Assembly (NCBI GenBank): GCA_003249035.1
Contig: QBMK01000013.1
Span: forward strand, 1-64,000
DNA: 64,000 nt
Source: Pseudanabaena sp.
Lineage (GTDB): Bacteria > Cyanobacteriota > Cyanobacteriia > Pseudanabaenales > Pseudanabaenaceae
Direction: 5' to 3'
The notes beneath the pieces were generated by a model. It did no database searches and was not told the origin of the DNA. It saw nothing but the letters and a program-made list of their open reading frames with translations. The number at the start of each line of letters is the position of its first letter. Within the stretch, counting starts at the first letter, position 1. Position numbers and translations under genes: made by a program. Below are positions 46,374 to 55,270 of this stretch, one piece after another.

Positions 46374-47573
46374 TTAATAAATGCTTAAAACTAAACCTTT
46401 CAGATATGCACCTTCAGGGTGAAAAATACTAGTCGGATGATCAGCGGGATGAGTTAGATGGTGTAAAACTTTGATGTTTCTTCCTGACTCGATCGCTGCC
46501 GACGTCACGGCACCAGTAAAATTCTCCACATTCACCACCTGCGAACAGGAGAACGTAAATAACAAGCCGCCACTTTTTAACTTAGACATCGCCTGTAAAT
46601 TCAATTTTTTGTATGCTTGCATCGCTGAATGTCGCGCCGATAAATTTTTGGCAAAAGCAGGGGGATCAAGAACGATCGCATCATAATCTTGATCGCATTC
46701 TTTAAGAAAATTGAAAACATCTCCAGTAAAAGAGGTATGTCGTGTCTGACTTTCAGTATCGCAATTCGCGGCAATATTTCGATCTGTCCATTCCATTGCT
46801 TTCATAGAGCTATCAATTGAGTGTACTTCTCTCGCCCCGCCCGCCATGGCGTAGACTGAGAAACCGCCCGAATAGCAGAATGTATTTAAAACTTTTCGAT
46901 CTTTGGCATATTGTCCAAACAACCGCCGATTTTCGCGCTGATCCAAGAAAAATCCTGTTTTTTGTCCTCTTTCCCAATCTACAATAAATCTTTGTCCATA
47001 TTCCTGGACTAAGCCTGTATCATCAGTGCGATCGCCGATCAACAAACCGTCCTGAGATGGGGATTGCGGTTTTCGTGAGAGTGTTGCCGAACTTTTATCA
47101 TATACGGCTTTCAAGCGATCGCCATATAGTTCGATCAAGGCTTCAGCAATTTCGATCCTATAGCCATATGTGCCTAGTGAATGACATTGCAAAACCGCCG
47201 TATCACCGTAAATATCAATAATCAATCCAGATAAACCATCACCTTCAGAATTAATTAATCGATAGCAATTTGTTTGGATATTGTCGATTAATCCAATCTG
47301 CGCTCTAAGCGCAAATGCTTGTCGTAGGCGATCGCATAGCAACTGCTGAATTGACTCCACAGGCTGAAACGATAACACCTTGATGGCAATGCTGCCCATG
47401 CCCCACAAACCGATCGCTAAAAACTTCCCATCTTCGCTATAGGCTTCTACCAAGTCTCCATCACCAACTTCTCCTTGAATTTTCGCGATCGCGCCGGAGA
47501 AAATCCAAGGGTGAAACCGCTGAACCGCATCGACTTTTTTACGATAAATAATCGCACGGGGCAACGATGGCAT
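46374..47573 (-). CDS. class I SAM-dependent rRNA methyltransferase (RlmI-like)
   Basis: A 399-residue PUA-plus-methyltransferase protein of the RlmI/RlmK family, which makes 5-methylcytosine in 23S rRNA. The PUA domain is at about 1-80 (RFHPWIFSGAI). The SAM-binding part starts near 215 with VLNTFCYSGGFSVYAMAGGAREVHSID-type sequence, followed by the NPPF-like DAIVLDPPAFAKN and TFSCSQ containing the catalytic-type Cys. Length and order fit the family. Target base is inferred from the family only. Confidence 0.92.
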   Translation of the reverse strand: MPSLPRAIIYRKKVDAVQRFHPWIFSGAIAKIQGEVGDGDLVEAYSEDGKFLAIGLWGMGSIAIKVLSFQPVESIQQLLCDRLRQAFALRAQIGLIDNIQTNCYRLINSEGDGLSGLIIDIYGDTAVLQCHSLGTYGYRIEIAEALIELYGDRLKAVYDKSSATLSRKPQSPSQDGLLIGDRTDDTGLVQEYGQRFIVDWERGQKTGFFLDQRENRRLFGQYAKDRKVLNTFCYSGGFSVYAMAGGAREVHSIDSSMKAMEWTDRNIAANCDTESQTRHTSFTGDVFNFLKECDQDYDAIVLDPPAFAKNLSARHSAMQAYKKLNLQAMSKLKSGGLLFTFSCSQVVNVENFTGAVTSAAIESGRNIKVLHHLTHPADHPTSIFHPEGAYLKGLVLSIY

Positions 47574-47686
47574 AACTAATAACTTCTAAGTAGGCTAGGG
47601 TGCTAAACATAACACAGAAAGGAATAGGGTGATACCTATTCCTTTCTTCATGTTCCCTTCCTACTGAAAGAATAGGTCTTGTAAAG

Positions 47687-47771
47687 TGAATAAATAGTGA
47701 TGCGTGTCTTCTCTGTACACCACTATTTATTCAAAGGGAAAACGCATAGGTAAACAACGTTGTTTACCTAT
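47687..47771. repeat. hairpin plus loop-free 26-bp palindrome upstream of fur
   Basis: A 13 bp stem (tgaataaatagtg, 47687-47699 with 47721-47733) followed by a perfect 26 bp palindrome with no loop (47746-47771; half-site ataggtaaacaac). It lies 93 nt before the fur-type ATG. The loop-free palindrome could be an operator or a product of the local palindrome-forming process. A further stem gaaaggaatagg lies at 47617-47646. Confidence 0.55.
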
Positions 47772-47863
47772 AAGCATTGATGCCCAGATTTTGAGATCGT
47801 TATAGTTTCGAGCAACTATGACATTTATGCTATTCTCAAGAAGCTATCGTTATTGATAATGCT

Positions 47864-48325
47864 ATGAATTCGGCGGAGCCTACCTATTCACCAGAATCCC
47901 TCAAGGCTGAACTCAACTCAAAAGGTTGTCGTATGACACCACAGCGTGAGGTAATTTTAAGTACATTTCAAACCCTGCCTGAAGGTGAACATCTCAGTGC
48001 TGAGGATCTTTACGAACGATTAAAAGCGCAAGGTGAAAATATTAGTCTTTCGACAATTTATCGCACTGTAAAAATGATGGCGCGAATGGGAATTTTGCGA
48101 GAATTAGAACTCACTGAAGACCATAAACATTATGAAATTAATCAACCCAAGCCCCATCATCATCATCATTTAGTTTGTGTCAAAACTAACCGCGTCATTG
48201 AGTTCAAAAATGACCAGATTCTCACGATCAGTAAAAAAGTGGCTGATAAGTATGGCTTTTCAGTCCTAGATTGCCAACTAACCATCATCGGAGTTAGCCC
48301 TGAGGGACAACGATCAATTTTTTAA
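47864..48325 (+). CDS. Fur family regulator, FurA-like without CxxC pairs
   Basis: A 153-residue ferric-uptake-type repressor. The N-terminal winged helix (SKGCRMTPQREVILSTFQ ... ISLSTIYRTVKMMARMGILREL) and the GEHLSAEDLY and DHKHYE segments closely follow cyanobacterial FurA. The metal-site HHHHH (98-102) is present. However where FurA has CVSC it has Cys105-Val-Lys-Thr108, and the C-terminal CPxC is replaced by Ser145-Pro-Glu-Gly148; only Cys22, Cys105 and Cys137 remain. The redox and structural-zinc chemistry of FurA should therefore be altered. It might be the housekeeping Fur of this strain or a paralogue; the gene context gives no target. Confidence 0.9.
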   Translation: MNSAEPTYSPESLKAELNSKGCRMTPQREVILSTFQTLPEGEHLSAEDLYERLKAQGENISLSTIYRTVKMMARMGILRELELTEDHKHYEINQPKPHHHHHLVCVKTNRVIEFKNDQILTISKKVADKYGFSVLDCQLTIIGVSPEGQRSIF

Positions 48326-48350
48326 ATATTTAAGTTAGCCAAAAGCGCTA

Positions 48351-48405
48351 TAAAACCAGTTAATAAAAAAGAGAGCTTTGCTCTCTTTTTTATTAACTGG
48401 TTTTA
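48351..48405. terminator. perfect 26-bp hairpin, ttt loop
   Basis: Arms 48351-48376 and 48380-48405 pair at all 26 positions around loop ttt. The right arm covers the last 13 bases of the SRPBCC gene coding strand, so that gene's C-terminal codons are part of the stem. Serves fur (plus) and SRPBCC (minus). Confidence 0.85.
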
Positions 48406-48839
48406 GCAAAATCTTCTTGGGCATAAATTTTGAATCTCTCTAGATCTGCTTGTAAAGTGGACTCAACAACTTGCCCCAAAAACAAGTTATCCATAATTTG
48501 CCCGATCGCGGGAATCGCATAGGCAATGCTTAACTTCACAACTGTCATGTTGTTTTGGCGACCATAAAACCTCACAGCCCCACGATTTGGCAGTCCACCA
48601 ATCGATTCCCACTGAATAATTTGATTGGGAATTTGTTTGAGAATGCGTGATTTCCAAGTAAAAGTTAAACCATTTGTGCCGAGTTTCCATGCTGATATTT
48701 CAGGATCGGCAGTGACTACTACTGAGTCAATCCACTTCATCCAACGGGGCATAGCCTGTAAATCTGACCACAACGACCACGCATATTCCACGGGAATAGC
48801 TACTTCAGTTTGGACGGTATGTTCTAGCCAATCACTCAT
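48393..48839 (-). CDS. SRPBCC (START-like) domain protein
   Basis: A 148-residue member of the polyketide cyclase/dehydrase branch of the START superfamily, a small hydrophobic-ligand-binding fold. It shows TEVAIPVEYAWSLWSDLQAMPRWMKWIDS, typical of the group, then alternating strands and a C-terminal helix (ESTLQADLERFKIYA). No catalytic residues are evident. Such proteins in cyanobacteria are cytoplasmic and of unknown ligand; some relatives act in carotenoid or quinone handling. Convergent with the fur-type gene. Confidence 0.85.
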   Translation of the reverse strand: MSDWLEHTVQTEVAIPVEYAWSLWSDLQAMPRWMKWIDSVVVTADPEISAWKLGTNGLTFTWKSRILKQIPNQIIQWESIGGLPNRGAVRFYGRQNNMTVVKLSIAYAIPAIGQIMDNLFLGQVVESTLQADLERFKIYAQEDFAKTS

Positions 48840-49228
48840 TGGATAATCGTTAATTTTTACAAAGTTTTACTTATACTCATCATATAACAAACTCTAAATA
48901 TCACGGTTTATAGTGATCTTTATAATCAAGAATCAAAAGTGAAAAGTCGCAGTTCTGTCAAATCATTTTAGGGCATCTCACTGAGGCAACGTCTAGAATA
49001 TGAGAGATTTCATAAAACACTTTGAAACGATCTCTTTTTGAAAATCTCTTTTGATCTAAGACGTTGCAGGGTGCTTTAGTGAGAGTTCTTGAGTGAAAAA
49101 CTATGTTTTTCACTTTGGGTTATAAAGACAAGACTTTCGGAATAGCTAAGAAGACTAGACTAAGTGACAACAATCGTAATAGAATGTTAAGGCGTTATAT
49201 CTAGTTTGACCACTGGAAGAGTTTTACT
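48840..49228. promoter_or_regulatory. 389-nt mreB upstream region with structured segment
   Basis: No gene. A nested imperfect inverted repeat spans 48976-49084: tctcact pairs with agtgaga, gcaacgtct (48986-48994) with agacgttgc (49059-49067), and inside gagagattt with aaatctctt. It could be the 5' leader of mreBCD or a decayed mobile element. The mreB and SRPBCC promoters also lie here. Confidence 0.45.
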
Positions 49229-50254
49229 GTGGGTTTATTCCGCCATTTTACGAAAGACATAGGCATTGACCTCGGTACTGCCAACACACTTATCTATGTG
49301 TCTGGTGAAGGTATTGTTCTCCAAGAGCCATCAGTTGTCGCGATCGATCAACGTGATAAGACCGCCTATGCGGTCGGAAACGAAGCTAACAAAATGATCG
49401 GTCGCACTCCTGGTGACATCATTGCTGTGCGTCCCTTAAAAGACGGTGTGATTGCCGATTTTGACTCTGCTGAGTTGATGTTGCGTTCATTTATACAGAA
49501 AGTTAAAAAAGGGGTTTTTAATCCTCGCATTGCAATCGGTATTCCCAGTGGTGTAACTGGCGTAGAATGGCGAGCCGTCATGGATGCTGCTCGTCGCGCT
49601 GGTGCAAGTGAAGTTTACCCAATTGATGAACCGATCGCAGCCGCTATTGGTGCAGGACTGCCTGTAACTGAAGCAACAGGCAATATGATCATCGACATCG
49701 GTGGGGGTACTACCGAAGTTGCGGTGATGAGTTTGCAAGGGATTGTATTGAGTGAGTCTGTGCGCGTAGCGGGTGACGAACTCAGCGAAGCAATCATGAA
49801 ATACATGAAGACCGTACATAACCTCGTTGTCGGGGAACGAACTTCAGAAGAAATCAAAATCAAAATTGGTTCAGCTTATCCGATCAAAGAAGAAACTTCA
49901 ATGGAGGTCAGAGGTTTGCACTTGCTATCGGGGTTACCTCGTACCGTTACCGTGAAATCTTCCGAAATTCGCGAAAGTATGAGTGAACCGCTATCAGTGA
50001 TTATTGAAGCTGTGAAGCTCACTCTAGAACGCACACCTCCTGAATTGGCTGCCGATATTATTGATCGCGGTATCATGTTGGCTGGCGGTGGGGCAATGCT
50101 AAATGGCATTGATACTTTAATAAGTCACGAAACAGGAATTATTACTCACATTGCTCCAGCTCCTCTGGACTGTGTGGTGATCGGTGCTGGTAGAGTCCTA
50201 GAAGATTATAAGAATCTTGGGCGTGTATTGACTAGCCGATTGAAAAGTTTATAG
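49229..50254 (+). CDS. mreB: rod-shape protein MreB
   Basis: Bacterial actin that organises lateral wall synthesis. The 341-residue protein starts with GTG at 49229 (GLFRHFTKDIGIDLGTANT), the phosphate-1 loop being IDLGTANT. Phosphate-2 appears as IDIGGGTTEVAVMS and the adenosine motif as MLAGGGAMLNGID; the N-terminal amphipathic start (GLFRHF) may bind membrane. First gene of mreBCD, with mreC 11 nt downstream. Confidence 0.98.
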   Translation: MGLFRHFTKDIGIDLGTANTLIYVSGEGIVLQEPSVVAIDQRDKTAYAVGNEANKMIGRTPGDIIAVRPLKDGVIADFDSAELMLRSFIQKVKKGVFNPRIAIGIPSGVTGVEWRAVMDAARRAGASEVYPIDEPIAAAIGAGLPVTEATGNMIIDIGGGTTEVAVMSLQGIVLSESVRVAGDELSEAIMKYMKTVHNLVVGERTSEEIKIKIGSAYPIKEETSMEVRGLHLLSGLPRTVTVKSSEIRESMSEPLSVIIEAVKLTLERTPPELAADIIDRGIMLAGGGAMLNGIDTLISHETGIITHIAPAPLDCVVIGAGRVLEDYKNLGRVLTSRLKSL

Positions 50255-50265
50255 GTAAATTTTTC

Positions 50266-51012
50266 ATGGATTCAATCCGTAGTTGGTGGGAGCGCTATCG
50301 CTTTCAAACTGTTGTTGTTACTGCTGGGATTGGTTTGGCTTGGTTAATCCGTCAAACTCAGGGGGTAGCAATTATGGAAACTTATCAGTTTCTTAGCCGC
50401 CCTTTCCAATCAAATGTCTCTAAGCAAGAGATACTACAAGATGCTCAAGTACGGGAACTTCGCTATCGTTTAACTGAGCTAGAGTCACAAAACCAGAGGA
50501 TGAAGGAGCTTTTGAATGTAAGAGTGTCTTCTAAGGGGTCTGGAGTTTGGGCGACGGTGATCGGTCGTGGTGCTGACTCTTGGTGGAATCAGATTTTAAT
50601 AGGTAAGGGGAGTAATGATGGCATTAAGGCTGGTTCATACGTTGTTGCAACAGGTGGATTAGTTGGACGAGTGACGCATGTGTCACCAAATAGCTCTCAA
50701 ATTTTGCTAATCAGTGATCCTAACAGTCAAGTTGGGGTTGTCATTAGTCGGAGCCGCATTAGTGGAATGCTCAAAGGGCAAAGCCAAAATATAGCAACTC
50801 TAGAATTTTTTGAACGAGATCCCGATGTAAAAGTTGGAGATATCGTGAGTACTTCGCAATTTAGCACTCTATTTCCAGAAAATGTGCCTGTTGGTAGGAT
50901 TAAATCAATAAATCTTGATAAGCAACCAGCACCTGAGGCTATCGTCGAGTTTTCCACTCCTCTAGGATTACTAGATTATGTGGAAGTTTATCCTTCTCAA
51001 GAGAGTCGATAG
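50266..51012 (+). CDS. mreC: rod-shape protein MreC
   Basis: Inner-membrane protein with a large periplasmic part that links MreB to wall enzymes. The 248-residue protein has a short cytoplasmic start, one membrane helix (about 15-30), a coiled coil (about 60-88, LRYRLTELESQNQRMKELL) and the two beta-barrel domains with VIGRGADSWWNQILIGKGS, YVVATGGLVGRV and SNQVGVV-like segments. Standard length. Lies 11 nt after mreB and 50 nt before mreD. Confidence 0.95.
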   Translation: MDSIRSWWERYRFQTVVVTAGIGLAWLIRQTQGVAIMETYQFLSRPFQSNVSKQEILQDAQVRELRYRLTELESQNQRMKELLNVRVSSKGSGVWATVIGRGADSWWNQILIGKGSNDGIKAGSYVVATGGLVGRVTHVSPNSSQILLISDPNSQVGVVISRSRISGMLKGQSQNIATLEFFERDPDVKVGDIVSTSQFSTLFPENVPVGRIKSINLDKQPAPEAIVEFSTPLGLLDYVEVYPSQESR

Positions 51013-51062
51013 CACCTTTAGCCAAAACAGTAATCAAAAATTAATTTGCTAAATCTCTGCCA

Positions 51063-51608
51063 ATGATTGATCGCAAGGTTCCTCTATCCAAAAAATTTTT
51101 AAATTGGGCGGTAACCATTGGTTCGCTGATGATGTGCATTTTAGCGATGTACACCAGATTTTCTGGGATGACTTTGATGGGAATTGCTCCAAATTGGTTG
51201 CTAATTTGGCTAGTGGCTTGGAGTGTCAATCGTCCTGTGTTTTTGTCAGTGATGGTGGGCATAGCTCTGGGATTTATACAAGACAGTATGACTTTTTCTG
51301 GCATGAGTATTGCTCCAACTCATGCTTTGGGATTGGCGATCGCTGGGGGGCTTACCTCACTTTTGCAAAAACAGAGATATGTGCAAGAGGACTTTATTTC
51401 GATCGCTTTAATTGTGTTTGGAATGGCAGTAATTGTTGAGACTATGCATGCTGTGCAACTGACTATGATGGGAGCCGCTATGGATAATGTTTGGGCTTTA
51501 CAACAACGAATTGCACTTAGTTCTGCAATTTTGAGTAGTCTGTGGTCACCTGTAATTTACTTTCCATTAAGCCGTTGGTGGCGATCGCTAGAACAACAAG
51601 AAGATTGA
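51063..51608 (+). CDS. mreD: rod-shape protein MreD
   Basis: Small integral membrane partner of MreC. The 181-residue protein has about five hydrophobic helices and the diagnostic APNWLLIWLVAWSVNRP and GIALGFIQDSMTFSGMSIAPTHAL segments, the GxxxDxxxxxxxG pattern of MreD. Third gene of mreBCD; a 12 bp hairpin (51610-51640) follows the stop, so the operon probably ends here although the Pit gene begins 46 nt later. Confidence 0.92.
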   Translation: MIDRKVPLSKKFLNWAVTIGSLMMCILAMYTRFSGMTLMGIAPNWLLIWLVAWSVNRPVFLSVMVGIALGFIQDSMTFSGMSIAPTHALGLAIAGGLTSLLQKQRYVQEDFISIALIVFGMAVIVETMHAVQLTMMGAAMDNVWALQQRIALSSAILSSLWSPVIYFPLSRWWRSLEQQED

Positions 51609-51609
51609 T

Positions 51610-51640
51610 TTTAATTCCTGAATTCTACTCAGGAATTAAA
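51610..51640 (+). terminator. hairpin after mreD
   Basis: 12 bp stem tttaattcctga (51610-51621) with 51629-51640 and a 7 nt loop; weak GC content and no T run, so it is at best a partial terminator. Confidence 0.45.
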
Positions 51641-51654
51641 TAAACAGTAAAAAA

Positions 51655-53124
51655 ATGGAATATCTGTTTTTAGGTTTAGCGATCGCCTTCGTCATTGTTT
51701 TTGAGTTTGTGAATGGATTTCACGACACGGCTAACGCTGTAGCGACGGTTATTTATACAAATTCTTTAAAACCTACTTATGCAGTTGTCTGGTCAGGAAT
51801 TTGCAATTTATTAGGTGTGATTACCTCAAGTGGGGCGGTTGCTTTCTCTATCGTAGCTTTATTACCTGTGGAGTTACTTATTAGCAACGATTCGAGCCAA
51901 AGTCTGATCATGGTTTTGGCTTTACTGACTTCGGCAATTATTTGGAATTTAGGAACTTGGTATTTAGGATTACCAGTATCGAGTACACACAGCTTAATTG
52001 GCTCAATTTCGGGAATAGGGTTAGCTAATTCAGTCTTATCTACAGAAAATAATTGGTGGGATGCTATAAATTGGATAAAAATGCAGGAAGTGCTGATTTC
52101 TTTATTGATTTCACCAATGATCGGATTTTGCGGAGCCGCATTATTATTTGTAATCGCCAAATCGCTGATAAAAAAAGAAAATCTCTATACTGCGCCAACA
52201 GAAGAGCCTCCATCCTTTGGGATTAGGGCAATGCTAATTTTGACTTGTTCGGGTGTTAGTTTTGCCCATGGTTCTAATGATGGACAAAAGGGAATGGGCT
52301 TAATGGTGCTGGTTTTAGTAATTTTATTACCTAGTACTTTCTCTTTGAATATGCATACTAGTCCGCAAGAGATCTCGCAATTAGTTGCTACATCAAAGGC
52401 AGCCATACCAGTATTTTCTTCACAGTTACAGCAACCTTCAATTCATAATCTCATTTTTGAAAATGCGCAATTAGAGCTTACTAATTTCTTAAAACCTCAG
52501 GGTCAGGCAGATGAAAATACTTGGAGATCGCTAGCTTCTGAAAGTCAGTTAATTGGCAAGAGTTTATCAATGAGCAATAGTTTTATAGACATCGCAGAGG
52601 GCGATCACATTCAAATTAGAACCGATATTTACCTTGTAGCTAATACCATTACTAAATTAGAAAATCAAAAAAAATTAGCTAATCTTGATGAGCAATCTTT
52701 ATTAATTGACTATCGAAATCAATTAGATAAAACTATCAAATTCATTCCCTATTGGGCGAAAATTACTATTGCGATAGCTCTAGGTTTTGGCACAATGATT
52801 GGATGGAGGCGGGTAGTTGTCACCGTTGGTGAAAAGATTGGTCAAGAACCTCTTAACTATGCTCAAGGTGCGATCGCGGAGCTAGTCACCATGACCACAA
52901 TTGGTACAGCGGATTATTTTGGATTGCCTGTTAGCACCACACATATCCTTTCATCAGGTATTGCTGGATCGATGGTAGCGAATCAGTCTGGTGTCCAGAC
53001 TGGCACTTTGAAAAACTTGTTATTAGCTTGGTTGTTAACCTTGCCAGTTTGCATTCTGCTTGGATTTGGGACATACACTATTAGTCTATTTGCAATTCAT
53101 CAAGTCTTTCTAAGCTCGAATTAA
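51655..53124 (+). CDS. inorganic phosphate transporter, Pit family
   Basis: A 489-residue PHO4-family symporter. The inverted-repeat halves are marked by GFHDTANAVATVIYTNSL plus LPVSSTHSLIGSISG in the first and SFAHGSNDGQKGMGLM plus FGLPVSTTHILSSGIAG in the second. A hydrophilic segment of about 110 residues (about 235-350) separates them. Family members import phosphate as metal-phosphate complexes or with protons or sodium. No phoU-like regulator (Pit accessory) is adjacent. Likely in the cytoplasmic membrane. Confidence 0.93.
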   Translation: MEYLFLGLAIAFVIVFEFVNGFHDTANAVATVIYTNSLKPTYAVVWSGICNLLGVITSSGAVAFSIVALLPVELLISNDSSQSLIMVLALLTSAIIWNLGTWYLGLPVSSTHSLIGSISGIGLANSVLSTENNWWDAINWIKMQEVLISLLISPMIGFCGAALLFVIAKSLIKKENLYTAPTEEPPSFGIRAMLILTCSGVSFAHGSNDGQKGMGLMVLVLVILLPSTFSLNMHTSPQEISQLVATSKAAIPVFSSQLQQPSIHNLIFENAQLELTNFLKPQGQADENTWRSLASESQLIGKSLSMSNSFIDIAEGDHIQIRTDIYLVANTITKLENQKKLANLDEQSLLIDYRNQLDKTIKFIPYWAKITIAIALGFGTMIGWRRVVVTVGEKIGQEPLNYAQGAIAELVTMTTIGTADYFGLPVSTTHILSSGIAGSMVANQSGVQTGTLKNLLLAWLLTLPVCILLGFGTYTISLFAIHQVFLSSN

Positions 53125-53178
53125 AAGCAAAAAAAAGAAATTACACCAAGCTCACTTTCTTTTTTGCTTTTAATTATG
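53121..53178 (+). terminator. Pit gene terminator hairpin
   Basis: ttaaaagcaaaaaaaagaaa and tttcttttttgcttttaa form an AT-rich stem starting at the stop codon, loop about 15 nt. Confidence 0.6.
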
Positions 53179-53293
53179 CATCAGTCGATCAAAACTGCTA
53201 GATTTAATTAATAATTAAAGGTAAGACTGTAGTTAAAACTACCTTTATCTGATGTTTTTTAGATCCTTGTAAAGCTAAGCCCCCCTAAATCAT

Positions 53294-53983
53294 ATGCCTA
53301 AAAAGTCCACAGTTATTTCCCCTTCAATCTTGTCTGCTGACTTTAGCCGTTTAGGTGACGACATTCGTGCAGTTGATGCGGCGGGTGCAGATTGGATTCA
53401 CGTTGATGTTATGGATGGTCACTTTGTGCCAAACATCACTATTGGTCCATTGATCGTTTCCGCGATCCGTCCTGTGACGACCAAAATTTTAGATGTGCAT
53501 TTGATGATTACTGAGCCAGAAAGATATGTGGCTGACTTTGCAAAGGCTGGTGCAGATATCATCACCGTTCATGCAGAGCATACTGCTTGCCCTCACCTAC
53601 ATCGCAATCTTTGCCAAATCAAGGAACTCGGCAAACTTGCTGGTGTTTCCCTCAATCCTTCGACTCCTTTGAGCTTTATTGAGTATGTTCTCGATCTATG
53701 CGACTTGGTTTTGATCATGAGTGTGAACCCGGGGTTTGGTGGGCAAAGCTTCATTCCTAACGTAATTCCTAAAATTGCTAAGTTGCGTCAAATGTGTGAC
53801 GATCGTGGACTTGATCCTTGGATTGAGGTAGATGGCGGTCTAAAAGCCAATAACACTTGGCAAGTTTTAGAAGCTGGTGCTAATGCGATCGTCGCTGGTT
53901 CAGCAGTATTTAATGCGCCCGACTATGCTGAAGCAATCAAAGGTATTCGCAACAGCAAGCGTCCTGAGCTAGTCAAAGCTTAA
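53294..53983 (+). CDS. rpe: ribulose-phosphate 3-epimerase
   Basis: Interconverts ribulose-5-phosphate and xylulose-5-phosphate in the Calvin-Benson and pentose phosphate cycles. The 229-residue TIM-barrel protein has [56 protein letters not shown] and [10 protein letters not shown], with the metal ligands (two His, two Asp) in these motifs. Monocistronic and followed by a strong hairpin. Confidence 0.98.
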   Translation: MPKKSTVISPSILSADFSRLGDDIRAVDAAGADWIHVDVMDGHFVPNITIGPLIVSAIRPVTTKILDVHLMITEPERYVADFAKAGADIITVHAEHTACPHLHRNLCQIKELGKLAGVSLNPSTPLSFIEYVLDLCDLVLIMSVNPGFGGQSFIPNVIPKIAKLRQMCDDRGLDPWIEVDGGLKANNTWQVLEAGANAIVAGSAVFNAPDYAEAIKGIRNSKRPELVKA

Positions 53984-53989
53984 TTAATC

Positions 53990-54026
53990 AAAAAGAGAGG
54001 CGGCGCTTTGCGCCGCCTCTCTTTTT
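53990..54026 (+). terminator. rpe terminator hairpin, ttt loop
   Basis: 17 bp perfect stem (aaaaagagaggcggcgc and complement) around loop ttt, ending in T5. Classical intrinsic terminator. Confidence 0.9.
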
Positions 54027-54070
54027 GGTGGTAATTTAGATGCGCAAGGGAAAGATTTGCGATAAGAGAA

Positions 54071-54967
54071 ATGACAGAAACTAAAGCATTGAAATACGCT
54101 TATTACTCAGGATGTGTTGCTAAGGGTGCTTGTAAAGAGCTACATGCATCGACAACAGCGATCGCGCAAGCCTTAGGTATTGAACTGGTGGAAATGACTA
54201 AGGCAACCTGCTGTGGTTCTGGTACGTTCAAGGAAACAGACGAACTAATGGAGGATGTCATCAATGCCCGCAATATTTCTCTTGCCGAAGAATTAAATCT
54301 TACTGTTATGACGCAATGCAGCACCTGTCAGGGTGTACTTGGTCGTGTCAACGATAAACTCAAAAGCTCGGATACTAATCGCAAAGACGAAGTAAATGCA
54401 CTCCTGAATACGCAAGGACATGAGTTTCAAGGTTCTACCGAAGTTTTGCATTTACTCTGGGTTCTAATCCGCGACTATGGTTTAGAAAATATCGCAGCCA
54501 AAGTCACTCGATCCCTAGCTAATCTTAAATGTGCTGCCTTCTATGGGTGTTACCTATTGCGATCGCAAACAGTCACTCGCTTTGATGATCCATTCCGACC
54601 AGAATCTCTAGAAAATGTATTTCGCACCGTCGGCGCAACTCCTGTCTATTACGAAGGTCGAGTGCAGTGCTGCGGCTGGCCAATTTCCAGCTATGCGCCC
54701 AAAGAATCATTTTCGATGGCAGGAAGACATCTCACTGCCGCGATCGCTGCAGGAGCAGATTGTATTGTCACACCATGTCCACTGTGTCACCTCAATCTCG
54801 ATTCGCGCCAACCCGAAGTTGAAAATGTGATTGGGCAAAAACTGGGAATTCCGATTTTGCATTTACCACAGTTAATTGGACTAGCGATCGGTATCGAGCC
54901 GAAAGTGCTCGGATTGGATCGCCATATCGTTTCCACAAGTTCTGTTCTGCAAAAACTTACTTTATAA
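54071..54967 (+). CDS. HdrB-like CCG-domain iron-sulfur protein
   Basis: A 298-residue protein with two CCG (cysteine-rich) domains as in heterodisulfide reductase subunit B. First set: Cys15, Cys47-Cys48, Cys83 and Cys86 (YSGCVAKGAC, ATCCGSG, TQCSTCQG). Second set: YGCYLLRS, QCCGW and TPCPLCHLN. These motifs bind non-cubane 4Fe-4S clusters in methanogens. In cyanobacteria HdrB-like proteins are thought to work with succinate/fumarate-type Fe-S subunits or other quinone-linked dehydrogenases; no hdrA or hdrC is adjacent. Role inferred only. Confidence 0.88.
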   Translation: MTETKALKYAYYSGCVAKGACKELHASTTAIAQALGIELVEMTKATCCGSGTFKETDELMEDVINARNISLAEELNLTVMTQCSTCQGVLGRVNDKLKSSDTNRKDEVNALLNTQGHEFQGSTEVLHLLWVLIRDYGLENIAAKVTRSLANLKCAAFYGCYLLRSQTVTRFDDPFRPESLENVFRTVGATPVYYEGRVQCCGWPISSYAPKESFSMAGRHLTAAIAAGADCIVTPCPLCHLNLDSRQPEVENVIGQKLGIPILHLPQLIGLAIGIEPKVLGLDRHIVSTSSVLQKLTL

Positions 54968-54969
54968 AC

Positions 54970-54998
54970 AAAAGGTTCTCACATAGTGAGAACCTTTT
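54970..54998. terminator. hairpin between HdrB-like gene and tRNA-Leu
   Basis: 13 bp perfect stem (aaaaggttctcac) around loop ata, just past the HdrB-like stop; also 10 nt past the 3' end of the tRNA on the minus strand. Confidence 0.85.
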
Positions 54999-55008
54999 AT
55001 TATGTTTA

Positions 55009-55092
55009 TGGGCAAAGAGAGAATCGAACTCTCATGACATTGCTGTCGTCAGATTTTGAGTCTGATGCGTCTACCAATTCCGCCACTCGCCC
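55009..55092 (-). tRNA. tRNA-Leu (CAA anticodon)
   Basis: Read on the minus strand: acceptor gggcgag with a matching 3' side including two G-U pairs, D-arm with ttggtagacgc, anticodon stem tcaga/tctga with 7 nt loop ctcaaaa giving CAA (decodes UUG), a long class II variable arm, and T-arm gagag-ttcgatt-ctctc. Length 84 nt. CCA is not encoded. No intron. Confidence 0.95.
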
Positions 55093-55270
55093 TTTTTTCA
55101 AGATTTATATCTTACAACAAGAATGGCGCATTTTGTCAAAAACTTTTGATGTTTTTATCCCGATAGCTTGACCTCTATCCTTTTGGTAATTGCGGTTGCG
55201 ATCCCTATGATGCTTAGATTGTGACACTCTGTAAAGTACATCTTATTTAATTATCTCGATATATTTACCA

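Noticed and set aside
46241-46432. 63-codon plus-strand frame after pdxJ
   Set aside because: It runs through the MITE-like arm and the 18 bp tandem duplication and into the antisense of the methyltransferase gene; the KRFRLTKRFR repeat is a by-product of that duplication.
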